A stretch of 64,000 nucleotides of DNA from Maribacter algicola (GTDB lineage Bacteria; Bacteroidota; Bacteroidia; Flavobacteriales; Flavobacteriaceae), in the NCBI RefSeq assembly GCF_003933245.1, contig NZ_QUSX01000003.1:224103-288102 (forward strand), written 5' to 3'. The notes under the pieces are model-generated. The model was not told where the DNA came from. It worked only from the letters and a program-made list of their open reading frames with translations, and ran no database searches. Within the stretch, counting starts at the first letter, position 1. Each line of letters begins with the position of its first letter. The position numbers and the translations under genes were made by a program. Shown here piece after piece: positions 1-9,791 of the stretch.

Positions 1-110
1 GCAAAAAAGAAAAATGTTTTCATAAAATTTTTTTTGGATTTAGAAATCCAATATCTGAAAAACCAATTAACTAAGGCCGACTCTAACTAAATATTTCGAT
101 AAACGGTTAC

Positions 111-569
111 CTAGAATTTTAAGGCCAAGCCAACTCCCGAATCGGAAGGGACTAACCTATAGGTGGTCTTTCCCAAACTATCGTTGAATTCCAAAATAGC
201 ATTTTTCTTATTCTTATTGGCCAAACAGTAAAAAATGGAACCTACCACTGCTGTACTTGCAAAACCAATGATTGGGGCCGTCGTTTCCTTATCATTGTTC
301 TCATTGACCAAGTACCAAATACCAAAACCCAAATTGGCAGTTGCGGCCGCGAAGGTTACCCCAAACTGTTTTTTGGATTTTGACCAATACACTTCCGAAG
401 CTGGATTGGAGTCCATGGCCATCCCAAATTCCTTCCAAGTCATTTTATCCTTATCCTGATAAAACTCATCACCCCACATACCTTGAAAAACGGTAATCTC
501 TTGGGCATTGGATTGGTTTGTAAAAAATAGTATTGATACTAATGACGCAATGTATATTACTTTTTTCAT
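111..569 (-). CDS. Small secreted or membrane protein, unknown function
   Basis: I do not recognise this protein. It starts at the ATG at 569; an upstream in-frame Met at 599 would add ten residues in front of a good signal peptide (MKKVIYIASL, hydrophobic core, cleavage near NAQ). After the signal comes a short polar stretch, then two hydrophobic segments (around mature residues 65-80 and 90-110) separated by charged ENNDK, and a C-terminal tail ending LALKF. This suggests a small inner membrane or periplasmic protein of about 150 residues. It stands alone, with its stop about 110 bases from the left window edge and the minus-strand DUF2807 gene upstream. No function is inferred. Confidence 0.6.
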   Translation of the reverse strand: MKKVIYIASLVSILFFTNQSNAQEITVFQGMWGDEFYQDKDKMTWKEFGMAMDSNPASEVYWSKSKKQFGVTFAAATANLGFGIWYLVNENNDKETTAPIIGFASTAVVGSIFYCLANKNKKNAILEFNDSLGKTTYRLVPSDSGVGLALKF

Positions 570-679
570 GCTCTTTTTTTGTTTAAAATTAAATAACATT
601 AATTAAACAAAATGATGTTTGGTGGGCTTTAACATGTTTTTAATATGCTTCCAGAAAATCGATATACTCAAAAACAGGA

Positions 680-1480
680 TTAGTCTCTAAAAATCAACCG
701 TCCATTAAATAGTTCCTCAACCTCCACAATCTCTGGCCGATTAAAGGAAATAACATCCCCATAACCTCGTAATACCCCAGAAATGGATTCTTGCGGATTT
801 ACCAATATATCATTGCTGCCCCTGTGATTTAGGGAAATAGATTGCGCTGTCAATTCCTGGGCCTCAATCCTGGAATCTCCTGCAGCAATGGTCACATTGA
901 GATTTTGTGTGTTACCCCGTAGCTTAAAATAGGCTATTCCGTTGACGACTACAATTAAGTTTCCCGTATTAAGATGTAAATCAAATTCCCCATCCGTAGT
1001 TTCTGCTTCGGGAACAACAAAACTTTCTGAGAGTAAGGACAAACTTGGGAAGGATAAAATACCATCACTCTTTATTGAAAGACCCGTACTACTTCTAATT
1101 TCTGTAATATTTGGGGAGGTGACATAAACCGTTGTCAATCCGTACTCCCTAAAAAGATTACATCCATTTTCATTTCGTATAATGAGTCGTTCTCCTTCCA
1201 CGGTCACAGAAACTTCTTCCTTTAGATTTTTGCCGGTTTCCAGTTCCACTTTTTGGGTGTCCCCTTCCTTGAGTATAAGTGCGACTTTTTCGAATACGGT
1301 TATCTTGGTGAATTCAGGGACTGCAACCTCTTCCCTTACTATTTCCCCAGCCGTCTGCAGGCAATCCGAAACATTATCTGAATTACAGGAAATAACGGCA
1401 ATACCCATGAGACATAATACGACCCTTTGAAGAATTACACCCATCAAACCATTTCTAGTATGTTCCCTTTTTCCATCCAT
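680..1480 (-). CDS. DUF2807 (GIN domain) lipoprotein
   Basis: Predicted lipoprotein: a hydrophobic N-terminus ends in a lipobox-like AVISC at about residue 32, followed by N and S, so it is probably anchored in the envelope. The rest is a repetitive beta-rich sequence (short strands such as VTVEGERLIIRNENG and LNVTIAAGDSRIEA) typical of DUF2807, the head domain of putative autotransporter-like adhesins common in Bacteroidota. The start at 1480 gives a long N-region; ATG at 1444 is an alternative that leaves a more compact signal. The gene begins 4 bases after the stop of the PagL-like gene, so the two are probably co-transcribed. The molecular role of DUF2807 is not established. Confidence 0.75.
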   Translation of the reverse strand: MDGKREHTRNGLMGVILQRVVLCLMGIAVISCNSDNVSDCLQTAGEIVREEVAVPEFTKITVFEKVALILKEGDTQKVELETGKNLKEEVSVTVEGERLIIRNENGCNLFREYGLTTVYVTSPNITEIRSSTGLSIKSDGILSFPSLSLLSESFVVPEAETTDGEFDLHLNTGNLIVVVNGIAYFKLRGNTQNLNVTIAAGDSRIEAQELTAQSISLNHRGSNDILVNPQESISGVLRGYGDVISFNRPEIVEVEELFNGRLIFRD

Positions 1481-1483
1481 TCC

Positions 1484-2581
1484 TTATAACCGTATTCCAA
1501 TCCCAAATTCCACAGCTTCCGCGGCAGCACCATGTGATTTTAGGGTAATGGCACCGAACATTTTGTCTCCAAAATACCGTTTTAAACCTATCCTATTATA
1601 CATACGCCCTTCAAAATCGAACGGATAATATACGTAGTAGCCCAACTGGGTGATGACGGACATGCTATTGATAAAAAGTTCATGTCCCAAAAAGACCCCT
1701 ACTCTTTTATAATCATCATCTGTCCGTACGTACATCTCGGGAAATGATGTGCCCTGAAACCGAATCAACTCCTTCAAAAAATTAGAAAAGAACACATCCC
1801 CTCCCAGTTGAATTGCACTTTTTCTTCCCAATCGTTTATCTGCATAGGCCGAAAAAATAAAAAATCCATATTGCCCGGAACCAATAACGTCGCTTTCATT
1901 GAGCCCGCCCCTCAAAATTAAGTTGTAGCGTATAGGCTCGCTTACTTTTTCCCTATCCGAAGTTTGTATATATTCAAATTCCTCGCCACCGTCCAAATCA
2001 TAGGTCAGGCCCAGGTTTAATGCAAACGTATTCGTGGAAGTGTTGGGAGACCTAAAATTACCGTTGGAATAATGGATGACAGAAACCCCGGCCTTTAAAC
2101 CCAATCCCGAAATAACATTTTCCTTGTGATAGTTCAGCATTAGATAGGTGGAACTTAAAAAATCCGACCCATAGGCGTTGTTCCTAAAATTTTCCTCCCT
2201 GTCATAGGGATTTGTGGTATAGGCAATCCCCTGCCCTATCCTAAACTGGACGTTCCTTTTTAAAAAGTAAAAATTGTAATGTGCATATAGCCCAAAATTC
2301 CTGCCCAATGTAGCATTGTTCATATCCTGATAAATGAACGAGGCCCCGTAATCCGGATAATTATAGAGTTCCTCCCATTCTTGGGATCCATATGTTTTTC
2401 TATTGTAACCCAAAATGAATCCTCCTGGATGATTGGTGATCAGATGCGAAATATCCGTATTATGAAGTAGGACCGAGCCATAGAACTGACTTAGGTCCAA
2501 GGTATGTTTTTTGACCTCCGCATCTTGAGAAAAACCTATCGTTCCCAATAGGGACAATAACAAAAAACATTGCTGTTTCAT
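1484..2581 (-). CDS. PagL-like acyloxyacyl hydrolase (lipid A 3-O-deacylase family)
   Basis: Outer membrane beta-barrel protein of about 365 residues with a signal peptide ending at GFSQ. The family signature is visible as IHYSNGNF in the middle of the protein: His and Ser in H-x-S-N are the catalytic residues of PagL, which removes an acyl chain from lipid A. The segments after it alternate in polarity and end in an aromatic/charged barrel-like terminus (FGIGIRL). It is longer than proteobacterial PagL, as is usual for Bacteroidota members annotated acyloxyacyl hydrolase, which carry a C-terminal extension. The start is the ATG at 2581, because the in-frame codon at 2590 is TTG. The substrate here is inferred from the family only. 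Confidence 0.7.
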   Translation of the reverse strand: MKQQCFLLLSLLGTIGFSQDAEVKKHTLDLSQFYGSVLLHNTDISHLITNHPGGFILGYNRKTYGSQEWEELYNYPDYGASFIYQDMNNATLGRNFGLYAHYNFYFLKRNVQFRIGQGIAYTTNPYDREENFRNNAYGSDFLSSTYLMLNYHKENVISGLGLKAGVSVIHYSNGNFRSPNTSTNTFALNLGLTYDLDGGEEFEYIQTSDREKVSEPIRYNLILRGGLNESDVIGSGQYGFFIFSAYADKRLGRKSAIQLGGDVFFSNFLKELIRFQGTSFPEMYVRTDDDYKRVGVFLGHELFINSMSVITQLGYYVYYPFDFEGRMYNRIGLKRYFGDKMFGAITLKSHGAAAEAVEFGIGIRL

Positions 2582-2701
2582 GGGGGTCAAAGGTAGTAAA
2601 GTTGGTTGTTAGTTTTTTGTTATTGGTTGATTGTATTTCTCAATTCAAACTGAAAATAATACTTGTACCCCTCTAAATAGTCCTATAGCTAAGCGCTTAA
2701 A

Positions 2702-3655
2702 CTAAAAAACCTCTTTAGCAATCGCTTTGATATTGTCCGATTTTCCCATGGAATAATAATGTAATACCGGCACGCCGGCCGCCTTAAGTTCTTTAGACTG
2801 CTCAATGGCCCACTCAATACCAACTTCCCGTACTTCTCTATTATTTTTACAATTTTCGATGGCTTCGATTAAATCCTGCGGAATATCAATCCGAAATACT
2901 TGAGGTAACAATTGCAAATGCCTTTTGACCGCAACAGGTTTTATTCCAGGTATTATGGGCACATCAATACCTAAATTTTTGGCAGCTTCCACAAATTCAA
3001 AATACTTCTGATTATCAAAAAACATTTGTGTTACCACATAGTCCGCCCCCGCATCCACTTTTTCTTTCAGACGTTTTAAATCGGTTTGCAATGAAGGTGC
3101 CTCCAAATGCTTTTCTGGATAACCTGCCACACCTATGCAGAAATCTGGATAGTCATCAGAAGTAATTGTTTCATGCAAATATTCACCGTGGCTTAAATTC
3201 CGAATTTGGGTAACCAGCTCCTTGGCATAACAATGCCCACCTTCGGTTGGGGTAAAGTATTTCTCCTCTTTCATAGAATCACCCCGAAGGGCCATAACGT
3301 TATCTATGCCCAAATAATGACAATCCACCAAAACATACTCGGTTTCTTCCTTGGTAAAACCACCACATAATAAATGGGGAACCGTATCCACATGATATTT
3401 GTGCTGAATGGAGGAACAGATACCCACAGTACCTGGTCTCATACGGGTCACCTTCTTTTCCAAAAGTCCACCTTTGTCAATATACACATACTCTTCCCTG
3501 GATGTAGTCACATCGATAAAGGGCGGTTTAAATTCCATCAAGGGATCTATATTGTCATACAGTTCCTGTATGCTCCTTCCTTTGACGGGCGGTATCAACT
3601 CAAAGGAAAACAAGGTCTTTCCCTTGGCCTGTTCTATATGTTCCGTTACTTTCAT
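2702..3655 (-). CDS. metF: Methylenetetrahydrofolate reductase (NAD(P)H)
   Basis: MetF reduces 5,10-methylene-THF to 5-methyl-THF, the methyl donor for MetH, using FAD. The 317-residue protein is a single TIM barrel of normal family length. Diagnostic segments are FSFELIPP near the N-terminus, GDSMKEE after VMALRG, and ADYVVTQMFFDN near residue 215, which matches the conserved GAD-x(5)-Q-x-FF signature. It is the last gene of metH(N)-metH(C)-metF, about 115 bases after metH(C), so the S-box leader at 7569-7690 should control it. This puts the enzyme making the methyl donor under the same SAM control as the methyltransferase that uses it. Confidence 0.95.
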   Translation of the reverse strand: MKVTEHIEQAKGKTLFSFELIPPVKGRSIQELYDNIDPLMEFKPPFIDVTTSREEYVYIDKGGLLEKKVTRMRPGTVGICSSIQHKYHVDTVPHLLCGGFTKEETEYVLVDCHYLGIDNVMALRGDSMKEEKYFTPTEGGHCYAKELVTQIRNLSHGEYLHETITSDDYPDFCIGVAGYPEKHLEAPSLQTDLKRLKEKVDAGADYVVTQMFFDNQKYFEFVEAAKNLGIDVPIIPGIKPVAVKRHLQLLPQVFRIDIPQDLIEAIENCKNNREVREVGIEWAIEQSKELKAAGVPVLHYYSMGKSDNIKAIAKEVF

Positions 3656-3769
3656 TTATTAGATAACTTATCACTTTTATTTTTTATCGTTCCCTAAAGG
3701 TCGGGCTTTACACTATATTTTTATAAATCTGCCATTTATAAAAGATGCCGCTTCAATCCCTAAAGCAAA

Positions 3770-6466
3770 TCAATCATCCGCAATATTTGGTGCAAGCCAT
3801 TTTTTGGCCTTTTCCAAACTGATTCCCTTTCTCTGGGCAAAATCGACAACTTGGTCCTCCTTAATTTTTCCAAGACCAAAATATTTTGCTTCCGGATTTG
3901 CAAAATAGTATCCCGACACAGATGCTGTCGGCCACATGGCCAGACTGTCCGTTAGCTTTACCCCTATTCTTTCCTCTACTTGAAGTAATTCCCAAATGGT
4001 CAGTTTTTCCAAATGATCCGGACACGCCGGGTATCCCGGTGCCGGGCGAATTCCTTTATACGATTCCTTGATCAATTCCTCATTGCTTAAATTCTCATCC
4101 TTGGCATAGCCCCAATAGTTGGTTCTCACTTCCATATGCAAATACTCCGCAAAGGCCTCGGCCAAACGGTCTGCAAGAGCCTTCACCATAATGGAATTAT
4201 AGTCATCCAGATTCTTTTCAAATTCGGCTGCAAGCTCAGCGGTACCAAAACCTGTTGAAACACAGAAAGTCCCTACATAATCCTGGATTCCACTTTCCTT
4301 TGGTGCAACAAAATCAGCCAAGGCATAATCTGCAACGCCTTCACGGCGCCGTAACTGTTGTCTTAGGGTTCTAAAGACGTATGTAGTACCGTCATCTGGA
4401 TTCTTGACCTCGATATCATCAGCATTTACAGTATTTGCCGGAAACAGTCCAAAAACGGCCTTTGCCTTCAATAGTTTCTTGTCCAAAATCTCCTGCAACA
4501 TTTCCTGGGCATCGGCAAAAAGATTGGTCGCCTCTTTTCCTACTATATTGTCGGTTAAAATATCAGGATATTTCCCATGCAATTCCCAGCTTCTAAAGAA
4601 CGGGGTCCAATCAATAAAGGGAACCAATTTATCCAGTTCCTGATCTTCTATCACCTTTGTCCCCAGCATTTGAGGCTCTTTTATTTTAGCGTTGCCCCAA
4701 TCTATTTTAAACCTATTCTCACGGGCTTGCGCTAGCGTTTTATATTCCTTCTTTACGGAACGCTTTAAAAACTTATCCCTAAAGTCATCATAGTCTTCCT
4801 TAATTCTCATTTTATAGGCTGCCGAAGTCTCTTTCTGTAAAAGATCGCCAACAACCGTTACGGCCCTAGAGGCATCGTTTACATGGACCACGGCCTCCTT
4901 ATATTGTGGGTCTATTTTTACCGCCGTATGTGCTTTACTGGTGGTTGCCCCACCAATCAATAAGGGAATACTTAAGTTATTCCGCTGCATTTCCTTGGCC
5001 AAATGTACCATTTCATCCAAGGAAGGTGTAATCAATCCGCTAAGACCAATAATATCCACCTTTTGTGCTATGGCCTCTGCAATGATTCTCTCCGGTGGTA
5101 CCATCACCCCCAAATCGATAATCTCATAATTATTACATGCCAAAACAACGCTGACAATGTTCTTTCCAATATCATGAACATCCCCCTTTACGGTCGCCAT
5201 CAGTATTTTACCATTGCCTTCTGAGTCCCCTTCCTGTGGATTGGCCAATTTCTCCTCTTCAATATAGGGTAACAAATAGGCAACCGCTTTTTTCATGACC
5301 CTCGCCGATTTCACCACTTGAGGCAAAAACATTTTACCGCTCCCGAACAAATCTCCAACGACATTCATCCCGGTCATCAAATGGCCTTCAATGACTTCGA
5401 TAGGTTTGTCCGATGCCTGTCTGGCTTCCTCTACATCCACTTCAATATACTGGTCGATCCCTTTGACCAAAGCCCTGGTTATACGTTCCTGTAAGGGTTC
5501 CTCTCTCCAGGAATTATCCACTTTGCTTTCCTTGGCCTTACCTACAACGGATTCCGCAAATTCCAACAATCTTTCGGTTGCATCCTCTCTACGATTCAAC
5601 ATTACATCCTCAACGTGCTCCAAAAGGTCCTTGGGAATATCGTCATAAACCTCCAACATCGTAGGGTTTACGATACCCATGTTCATTCCAGCCTTTATCG
5701 CATGATACAGAAACACCGAATGCATGGCCTCCCGAACTGGATTATTACCACGAAATGAAAAAGAAACATTACTTACACCACCACTGACACTGCAATACGG
5801 TAAATTTTCTCGTACCCACTTGGTAGCTCTTATAAAGTCTAGCGCATTGAGTTTATGCTCATCCATACCTGTGGCAACCGGGAAGATATTGAGGTCGAAA
5901 ATGATGTCCTCTGGCGGAAAACCAACCTGGTCCACCAAAATATAATAGGAACGTTTGGCGATTTCAATACGTCTTTCGTAATTGTCTGCCTGGCCAACCT
6001 CATCAAAAGCCATAACGATGACCGCAGCCCCATATCGCTTGATCAATTTGGCGTGATGTATGAATTCCGCTTCGCCCTCTTTCAAGCTTATGGAATTTAC
6101 CACACATTTACCTTGTACAACCTGAAGACCTGCCTCTATAATTTCCCATTTGGAACTATCGATCATGATGGGGACGCGCGCAATATCAGGTTCGGCAATG
6201 ACCAAGTTCAAAAACTTGACCATGGCTGCTTTCCCATCAATCAGACCATCGTCCATGTTGATATCGATAATTTGGGCTCCTCCTTCCACCTGTTCCCTGG
6301 CAACATCCAAAGCTTCCTCAAATTTTTCCTCTTTTATCAGCCGTAGAAATTTCTTGGAACCTGCCACATTGGTCCTTTCCCCTACATTAATAAAATTACT
6401 TTCTGGTGTCACCACCAAAGGTTCTAGACCGCTTAGTTTAAGGTATTTTTTTTGTTTACTTTCCAT
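3770..6466 (-). CDS. metH: Methionine synthase, pterin/cobalamin/activation part (split MetH C-terminal subunit)
   Basis: Carries the three C-terminal modules of cobalamin-dependent methionine synthase in 898 residues. The methyl-THF (pterin) binding barrel is at about 20-290 ([18 protein letters not shown]). The cobalamin cap and B12 domain are at about 320-560, with the axial-ligand motif DVHDIG (Asp429, His431, Gly434) and [13 protein letters not shown]. The SAM-binding activation domain is at about 600-898 ([28 protein letters not shown]). The homocysteine-binding domain is missing and is supplied by the next gene upstream, whose stop lies 2 bases from this start. Splitting MetH after the first barrel is common in Flavobacteriia. 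Product: methylation of homocysteine by 5-methyl-THF. Confidence 0.95.
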   Translation of the reverse strand: MESKQKKYLKLSGLEPLVVTPESNFINVGERTNVAGSKKFLRLIKEEKFEEALDVAREQVEGGAQIIDINMDDGLIDGKAAMVKFLNLVIAEPDIARVPIMIDSSKWEIIEAGLQVVQGKCVVNSISLKEGEAEFIHHAKLIKRYGAAVIVMAFDEVGQADNYERRIEIAKRSYYILVDQVGFPPEDIIFDLNIFPVATGMDEHKLNALDFIRATKWVRENLPYCSVSGGVSNVSFSFRGNNPVREAMHSVFLYHAIKAGMNMGIVNPTMLEVYDDIPKDLLEHVEDVMLNRREDATERLLEFAESVVGKAKESKVDNSWREEPLQERITRALVKGIDQYIEVDVEEARQASDKPIEVIEGHLMTGMNVVGDLFGSGKMFLPQVVKSARVMKKAVAYLLPYIEEEKLANPQEGDSEGNGKILMATVKGDVHDIGKNIVSVVLACNNYEIIDLGVMVPPERIIAEAIAQKVDIIGLSGLITPSLDEMVHLAKEMQRNNLSIPLLIGGATTSKAHTAVKIDPQYKEAVVHVNDASRAVTVVGDLLQKETSAAYKMRIKEDYDDFRDKFLKRSVKKEYKTLAQARENRFKIDWGNAKIKEPQMLGTKVIEDQELDKLVPFIDWTPFFRSWELHGKYPDILTDNIVGKEATNLFADAQEMLQEILDKKLLKAKAVFGLFPANTVNADDIEVKNPDDGTTYVFRTLRQQLRRREGVADYALADFVAPKESGIQDYVGTFCVSTGFGTAELAAEFEKNLDDYNSIMVKALADRLAEAFAEYLHMEVRTNYWGYAKDENLSNEELIKESYKGIRPAPGYPACPDHLEKLTIWELLQVEERIGVKLTDSLAMWPTASVSGYYFANPEAKYFGLGKIKEDQVVDFAQRKGISLEKAKKWLAPNIADD

Positions 6467-6468
6467 AT

Positions 6469-7473
6469 CTACACCTGCTCTACCATTAATGGCCTTGGCT
6501 TGTAATCCTTAACCAAATCAGCAATTGCTTTAATATGGGCGGGCGTAGTTCCACAACAACCCCCAATAATATTAATCAACCCTTTATCCAGATACTCCTT
6601 AATTTGACTTGCCATTTGTTCCGGATTTTGGTCGTATTCTCCAAAAGCATTGGGCAGTCCGGCATTGGGATGGGCCGAGATTCCGAACTCACTCTTCTTG
6701 GAAAGGACCTCTAAATGGGGCACTAAGTCCTTAGCTCCCAAGGCACAGTTGAATCCCACAGTTAACAAAGGAATATGGGATACGCTAATAAGAAATGCCT
6801 CCGCGGTTTGACCCGTCAATGTTCTGCCCGATGCATCCGTAATCGTCCCACTTATCATGATAGGAACGTCTATATTTCGTTCTTCTTTCACTTCTTCTAT
6901 AGCAAATAAAGCGGCCTTACAATTTAAGGTGTCCGTAATGGTCTCTATCAACAAAACATCCACACCACCATCTAAAAGGGCTTCAACTTGTTGCTTGTAG
7001 GCAATGCGTAATTCCTCAAAAGTGATGGCCCTGTAACCGGAGTCGTTCACATCCGGGGACATACTGGCTGTTTTATTCGTAGGCCCCATGCTACCCGCCA
7101 CAAAACGTGGTTTTTCGGGGGTTTTCAACGTGTACTCTTCGGCAACTTTTTTGGCGATGACCGCAGATTCATAATTCAAGTCATACACAAAATCCTGCAT
7201 TTCATAATCCGCCATGGCGATGGTGGTGCTGGAAAAGGTATTGGTTTCAATGATATCCGCCCCTGCTTCTAAGTATTTCCTATGCACTTCCGCTAATGCC
7301 TCAGGTTGGGTAAGTGCCAACATATCGTTGTTACCCTTAACATCAATATGCCAATCCTTGAATCGCTTCCCTCGGAAATCATCCTCAGTAAACCTATATT
7401 GCTGCAACATAGTGCCCATGGCACCATCTAACACTAAAATCCGCTTTTGAAGCTCTACTTTTATATTGCTCAT
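6469..7473 (-). CDS. metH: Homocysteine methyltransferase, N-terminal subunit of split methionine synthase
   Basis: A 334-residue homocysteine-binding barrel corresponding to MetH domain 1. The zinc-thiolate ligands are visible: Cys in VGFNCALG and the Cys pair in [11 protein letters not shown] near the C-terminus. The N-terminus has the family start [12 protein letters not shown]. It lacks the pterin and B12 modules, which are in the downstream gene 2 bases away, so the two probably form one functional enzyme. It is the first gene of the operon, with the S-box aptamer ending about 95 bases upstream of the ATG at 7473. Repression when SAM is plentiful is inferred from that leader. Confidence 0.93.
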   Translation of the reverse strand: MSNIKVELQKRILVLDGAMGTMLQQYRFTEDDFRGKRFKDWHIDVKGNNDMLALTQPEALAEVHRKYLEAGADIIETNTFSSTTIAMADYEMQDFVYDLNYESAVIAKKVAEEYTLKTPEKPRFVAGSMGPTNKTASMSPDVNDSGYRAITFEELRIAYKQQVEALLDGGVDVLLIETITDTLNCKAALFAIEEVKEERNIDVPIMISGTITDASGRTLTGQTAEAFLISVSHIPLLTVGFNCALGAKDLVPHLEVLSKKSEFGISAHPNAGLPNAFGEYDQNPEQMASQIKEYLDKGLINIIGGCCGTTPAHIKAIADLVKDYKPRPLMVEQV

Positions 7474-7568
7474 TTCTGTTTCATGTTGGACGTTAAAACC
7501 TCCTATTTTAAATCAATTAAAAGTTACGCAAGGAATCAAGACAAGGAATTTGGGCTAAGCCTTTTGGG

Positions 7569-7690
7569 GTTATCTTTCCCGATAGTATTCGGGATAGAAC
7601 GTAGCACCTACTTACCTACTGACCAAATCAGACTAGACTAAGGGTTGCCAAGGCTTCAATGGGTCTATTCCCTCCACCTTTCTTGATAAC
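7569..7690 (-). ncRNA. SAM-I (S-box) riboswitch upstream of metH/metF
   Basis: Read on the minus strand, the leader has the S-box core: P1 GTTATC (7690-7685), AAGAAAGGTGGAGGGA, GAAGCCTTGGCAACC, then GTGCTACGTTCTATCCCGA with a short hairpin, and closing GAAAGATAAC (P1 partner 7574-7569). The order and sequence of these blocks match the T-loop, kink-turn and junction segments of SAM-I riboswitches, and P1 pairs perfectly over six bases. It lies about 95 bases before metH(N), so SAM binding should shut off metH-metF expression. No obvious intrinsic terminator with a U-run follows, so the expression platform is unresolved. Confidence 0.93.
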
Positions 7691-7715
7691 AATACAGTTT
7701 TTAAAAGAACTGGGG

Positions 7716-7747
7716 CAAAGTAACGGCTCTACCCGTTCAAAACCAAA
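7716..7747 (-). promoter_or_regulatory. Candidate promoter of the metH-metF S-box leader
   Basis: On the minus strand a TTTG (-33 element, 7747-7744) is followed after exactly 20 bases by TTACTTTG (7723-7716), a one-mismatch version of the Bacteroidota -7 box TAnnTTTG. Transcription would begin about 20 bases before the first P1 strand of the S-box, the expected position for a riboswitch leader. Confidence 0.55.
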
Positions 7748-7781
7748 TAATCATTTTTGTAAAGACTTTTCCATAACAAAA

Positions 7782-7810
7782 AACCCTTCAATTAGTATTC
7801 TTGAAGGGTT
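7782..7810 (-). terminator. Intrinsic terminator of the sulfate assimilation operon
   Basis: A perfect 10-bp stem AACCCTTCAA/TTGAAGGGTT with a 9-base loop; on the minus strand it is followed by a run of T. It sits 22 bases beyond the stop of the ferredoxin-NADP reductase-like gene and separates the cys operon from the metH promoter. Confidence 0.85.
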
Positions 7811-7831
7811 CCTTAGTCGTTTTAAAAATTA

Positions 7832-8893
7832 CTATGCTATACTTTGAACCACTTCTTTTTTAGCCTCTTTTTTGGAGCCGTCAAATCCTTCTACCCCACC
7901 CACAGTAGTATATTTCATAACATACCGCTTACCGGGATTGATGATTTGATACGCATACTGACACATGACGGCAGCCTCATGAAACCCTGATAAAATCAAT
8001 TTCAACTTTCCTTCATAGGTATTTACGTCACCGATAGCGAAAACACCGGGTAAATTGGTTTGGTAGTCCTTGGCATTGTTCACCTTTATAGCATTCTTCT
8101 CAATTTCCAATCCCCAATTACCGATTGGACCCAATTTCGGTGAAAGTCCGAAAAGGGGAATAAAATTATCCACCTCTAGGTAGGTTTCACCCTTTTCGGC
8201 GTCGTTATGTTTGATGACAACGGCTTCCAACTTCTCATCACCATATAATTTTTTAACCTCGGCTTCCGTGAATAATTTTATTTTACCCAATTTGGCCAAT
8301 TCCGATGCTTTCTCAACGGAGTCCAAGGCTCCTCGAAATTCATTTCTACGGTGAACCAAGGATACTTCCGAAGCGACATCGGCCAAGAAAATGGCCCAAT
8401 CTAGGGCAGAATCTCCTCCACCGGCAATGACCACCTTTTTACCACGATAGACCTCCGGGTCCTTAACCATATAAGCCACGCCTTTATCCTCAAAATCCAC
8501 AATATTGGAAATGGGAGGCTTTCTTGGCTCGAAAGAGCCCAAACCGCCTGCAATCACCACAACGGGTGCATGGTGCTGTGTACCTTTGTTCGTGGTAACT
8601 ATGTAGGAGCCATCTTCTTGTTTGTCCAAGGTTTCCGCCCGTTCTCCCAAGGTAAATCCGGCTTCAAATGGCTTTATCTGTTCCATAAGATTATCCACTA
8701 ATGTACCCGCCAATATTTCCGGAAAAGCTGGAATATCATAAATCGGTTTTTTGGGATAAATCTCCGAGCACTGACCACCAGGCTGTGGCAATGCATCGAT
8801 AAGATGGCATTTTAATTTTAGCAGTCCTGCTTCAAATACGGTAAATAATCCTGTTGGGCCTGCACCTATGATTACAATATCTGTTTTTATCAT
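7832..8893 (-). CDS. Ferredoxin-NADP(+) reductase-type flavoprotein (thioredoxin reductase-like fold)
   Basis: An FAD/NADPH two-domain oxidoreductase of 353 residues. The FAD-binding motif IIGAGPTGL is at the N-terminus, the NADPH motif VVIAGGGDSALDWA in the middle, and GVFAIGDVNTYEGK near the C-terminus. The CxxC redox pair of thioredoxin reductase is missing, which together with the length points to the YumC-like ferredoxin-NADP reductase branch. It is the last gene of the sulfate assimilation operon, 61 bases after the siroheme methyltransferase gene. The inference is that it feeds electrons through ferredoxin to the sulfite reductase encoded two genes upstream, since no CysJ flavoprotein is present. 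Confidence 0.85.
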   Translation of the reverse strand: MIKTDIVIIGAGPTGLFTVFEAGLLKLKCHLIDALPQPGGQCSEIYPKKPIYDIPAFPEILAGTLVDNLMEQIKPFEAGFTLGERAETLDKQEDGSYIVTTNKGTQHHAPVVVIAGGLGSFEPRKPPISNIVDFEDKGVAYMVKDPEVYRGKKVVIAGGGDSALDWAIFLADVASEVSLVHRRNEFRGALDSVEKASELAKLGKIKLFTEAEVKKLYGDEKLEAVVIKHNDAEKGETYLEVDNFIPLFGLSPKLGPIGNWGLEIEKNAIKVNNAKDYQTNLPGVFAIGDVNTYEGKLKLILSGFHEAAVMCQYAYQIINPGKRYVMKYTTVGGVEGFDGSKKEAKKEVVQSIA

Positions 8894-8953
8894 ACTTCTT
8901 AATTAGGATTTAGTGGTTAGGAGTTAGCTGTTTAGATAAAAAAAATCTTTTAT

Positions 8954-9790
8954 CTATTCACTTAGAACTTTTAACTCTTTACTATCTACATATCGTTTTT
9001 TTATTTCGATAAGCTTTTGCCGATGTCCAACCACTTCACCAATTATAATGATGGCAGGATTGGACAACCTATTCTTCTTTACTTCGTCTTCTATATTGGA
9101 AATAGTCCCTACCGCTATTTTCTCGTCTTTCCAAGTACCATTTTGGATAATGGCAATAGCTGTTTCGTCCTTCCCTTCCTTTTTAAAAAAAGAAACAATT
9201 TCGGGTAATTTGGACATTCCCATGAGAATGACAACCGTAGCATTACTTTTAGCTGCCAAGGCTACGTCTCCTGATAATTTATGCTGTTTTGTAGTTCCCG
9301 TAATGACCCAAAAACTCTCCGAAGCCCCTCTTTTAGTAACTGGGATATTTTGATAGGCCGGCACACTTAAACCGGACGAAATTCCGGGAACCATTGCCGT
9401 TTCCAGACCGTGGAAAGCTGCAAATTCCATTTCCTCCGCACCACGGCCGAAAACAAAGGGATCACCTCCTTTTAGCCGGACTACGTGCCCGTGGGATTTG
9501 GCCCTGGAAACAATAAGCTCGTTTATTTGGTCCTGTTGATAGGTGTAACAACCTTTTCTTTTTCCAACGAATATCTTTTCTACTTTTGGGGCATATTGTA
9601 AAAGCTCTTCGTTAACAAGAGCATCATACAAAACTACATCGGCGCTTTGAAGGGCCTTTATTGCCTTAACGGTAATCAATTCAGGGTCACCCGGTCCTGC
9701 TCCCACAACAGTTAACCTCCCCCCCGTTTGGAAGGGAGTGTTTACTGCCGCTGCGATTGTTTTTTGATTGGGTTGTTTGTTAAACTGCAT
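8954..9790 (-). CDS. cobA: Uroporphyrinogen-III C-methyltransferase (SUMT)
   Basis: Methylates uroporphyrinogen III twice with SAM to give precorrin-2, the precursor of siroheme, which the neighbouring sulfite reductase needs. The 278-residue protein has the SUMT signatures VGAGPGDPELIT near residue 30, VRLKGGDPFVFGRG near residue 105 and VPGISSG near residue 137. There is no fused oxidase/ferrochelatase (CysG) domain, so siroheme completion must be encoded elsewhere. The start lies 2 bases after the stop of the sulfite reductase gene, showing tight translational coupling. Confidence 0.94.
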   Translation of the reverse strand: MQFNKQPNQKTIAAAVNTPFQTGGRLTVVGAGPGDPELITVKAIKALQSADVVLYDALVNEELLQYAPKVEKIFVGKRKGCYTYQQDQINELIVSRAKSHGHVVRLKGGDPFVFGRGAEEMEFAAFHGLETAMVPGISSGLSVPAYQNIPVTKRGASESFWVITGTTKQHKLSGDVALAAKSNATVVILMGMSKLPEIVSFFKKEGKDETAIAIIQNGTWKDEKIAVGTISNIEDEVKKNRLSNPAIIIIGEVVGHRQKLIEIKKRYVDSKELKVLSE

Positions 9791-9791
9791 T

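Noticed and set aside
7447..7641. A 64-residue plus-strand frame
   Set aside because: It is antisense to the S-box leader, whose RNA structure explains the sequence.
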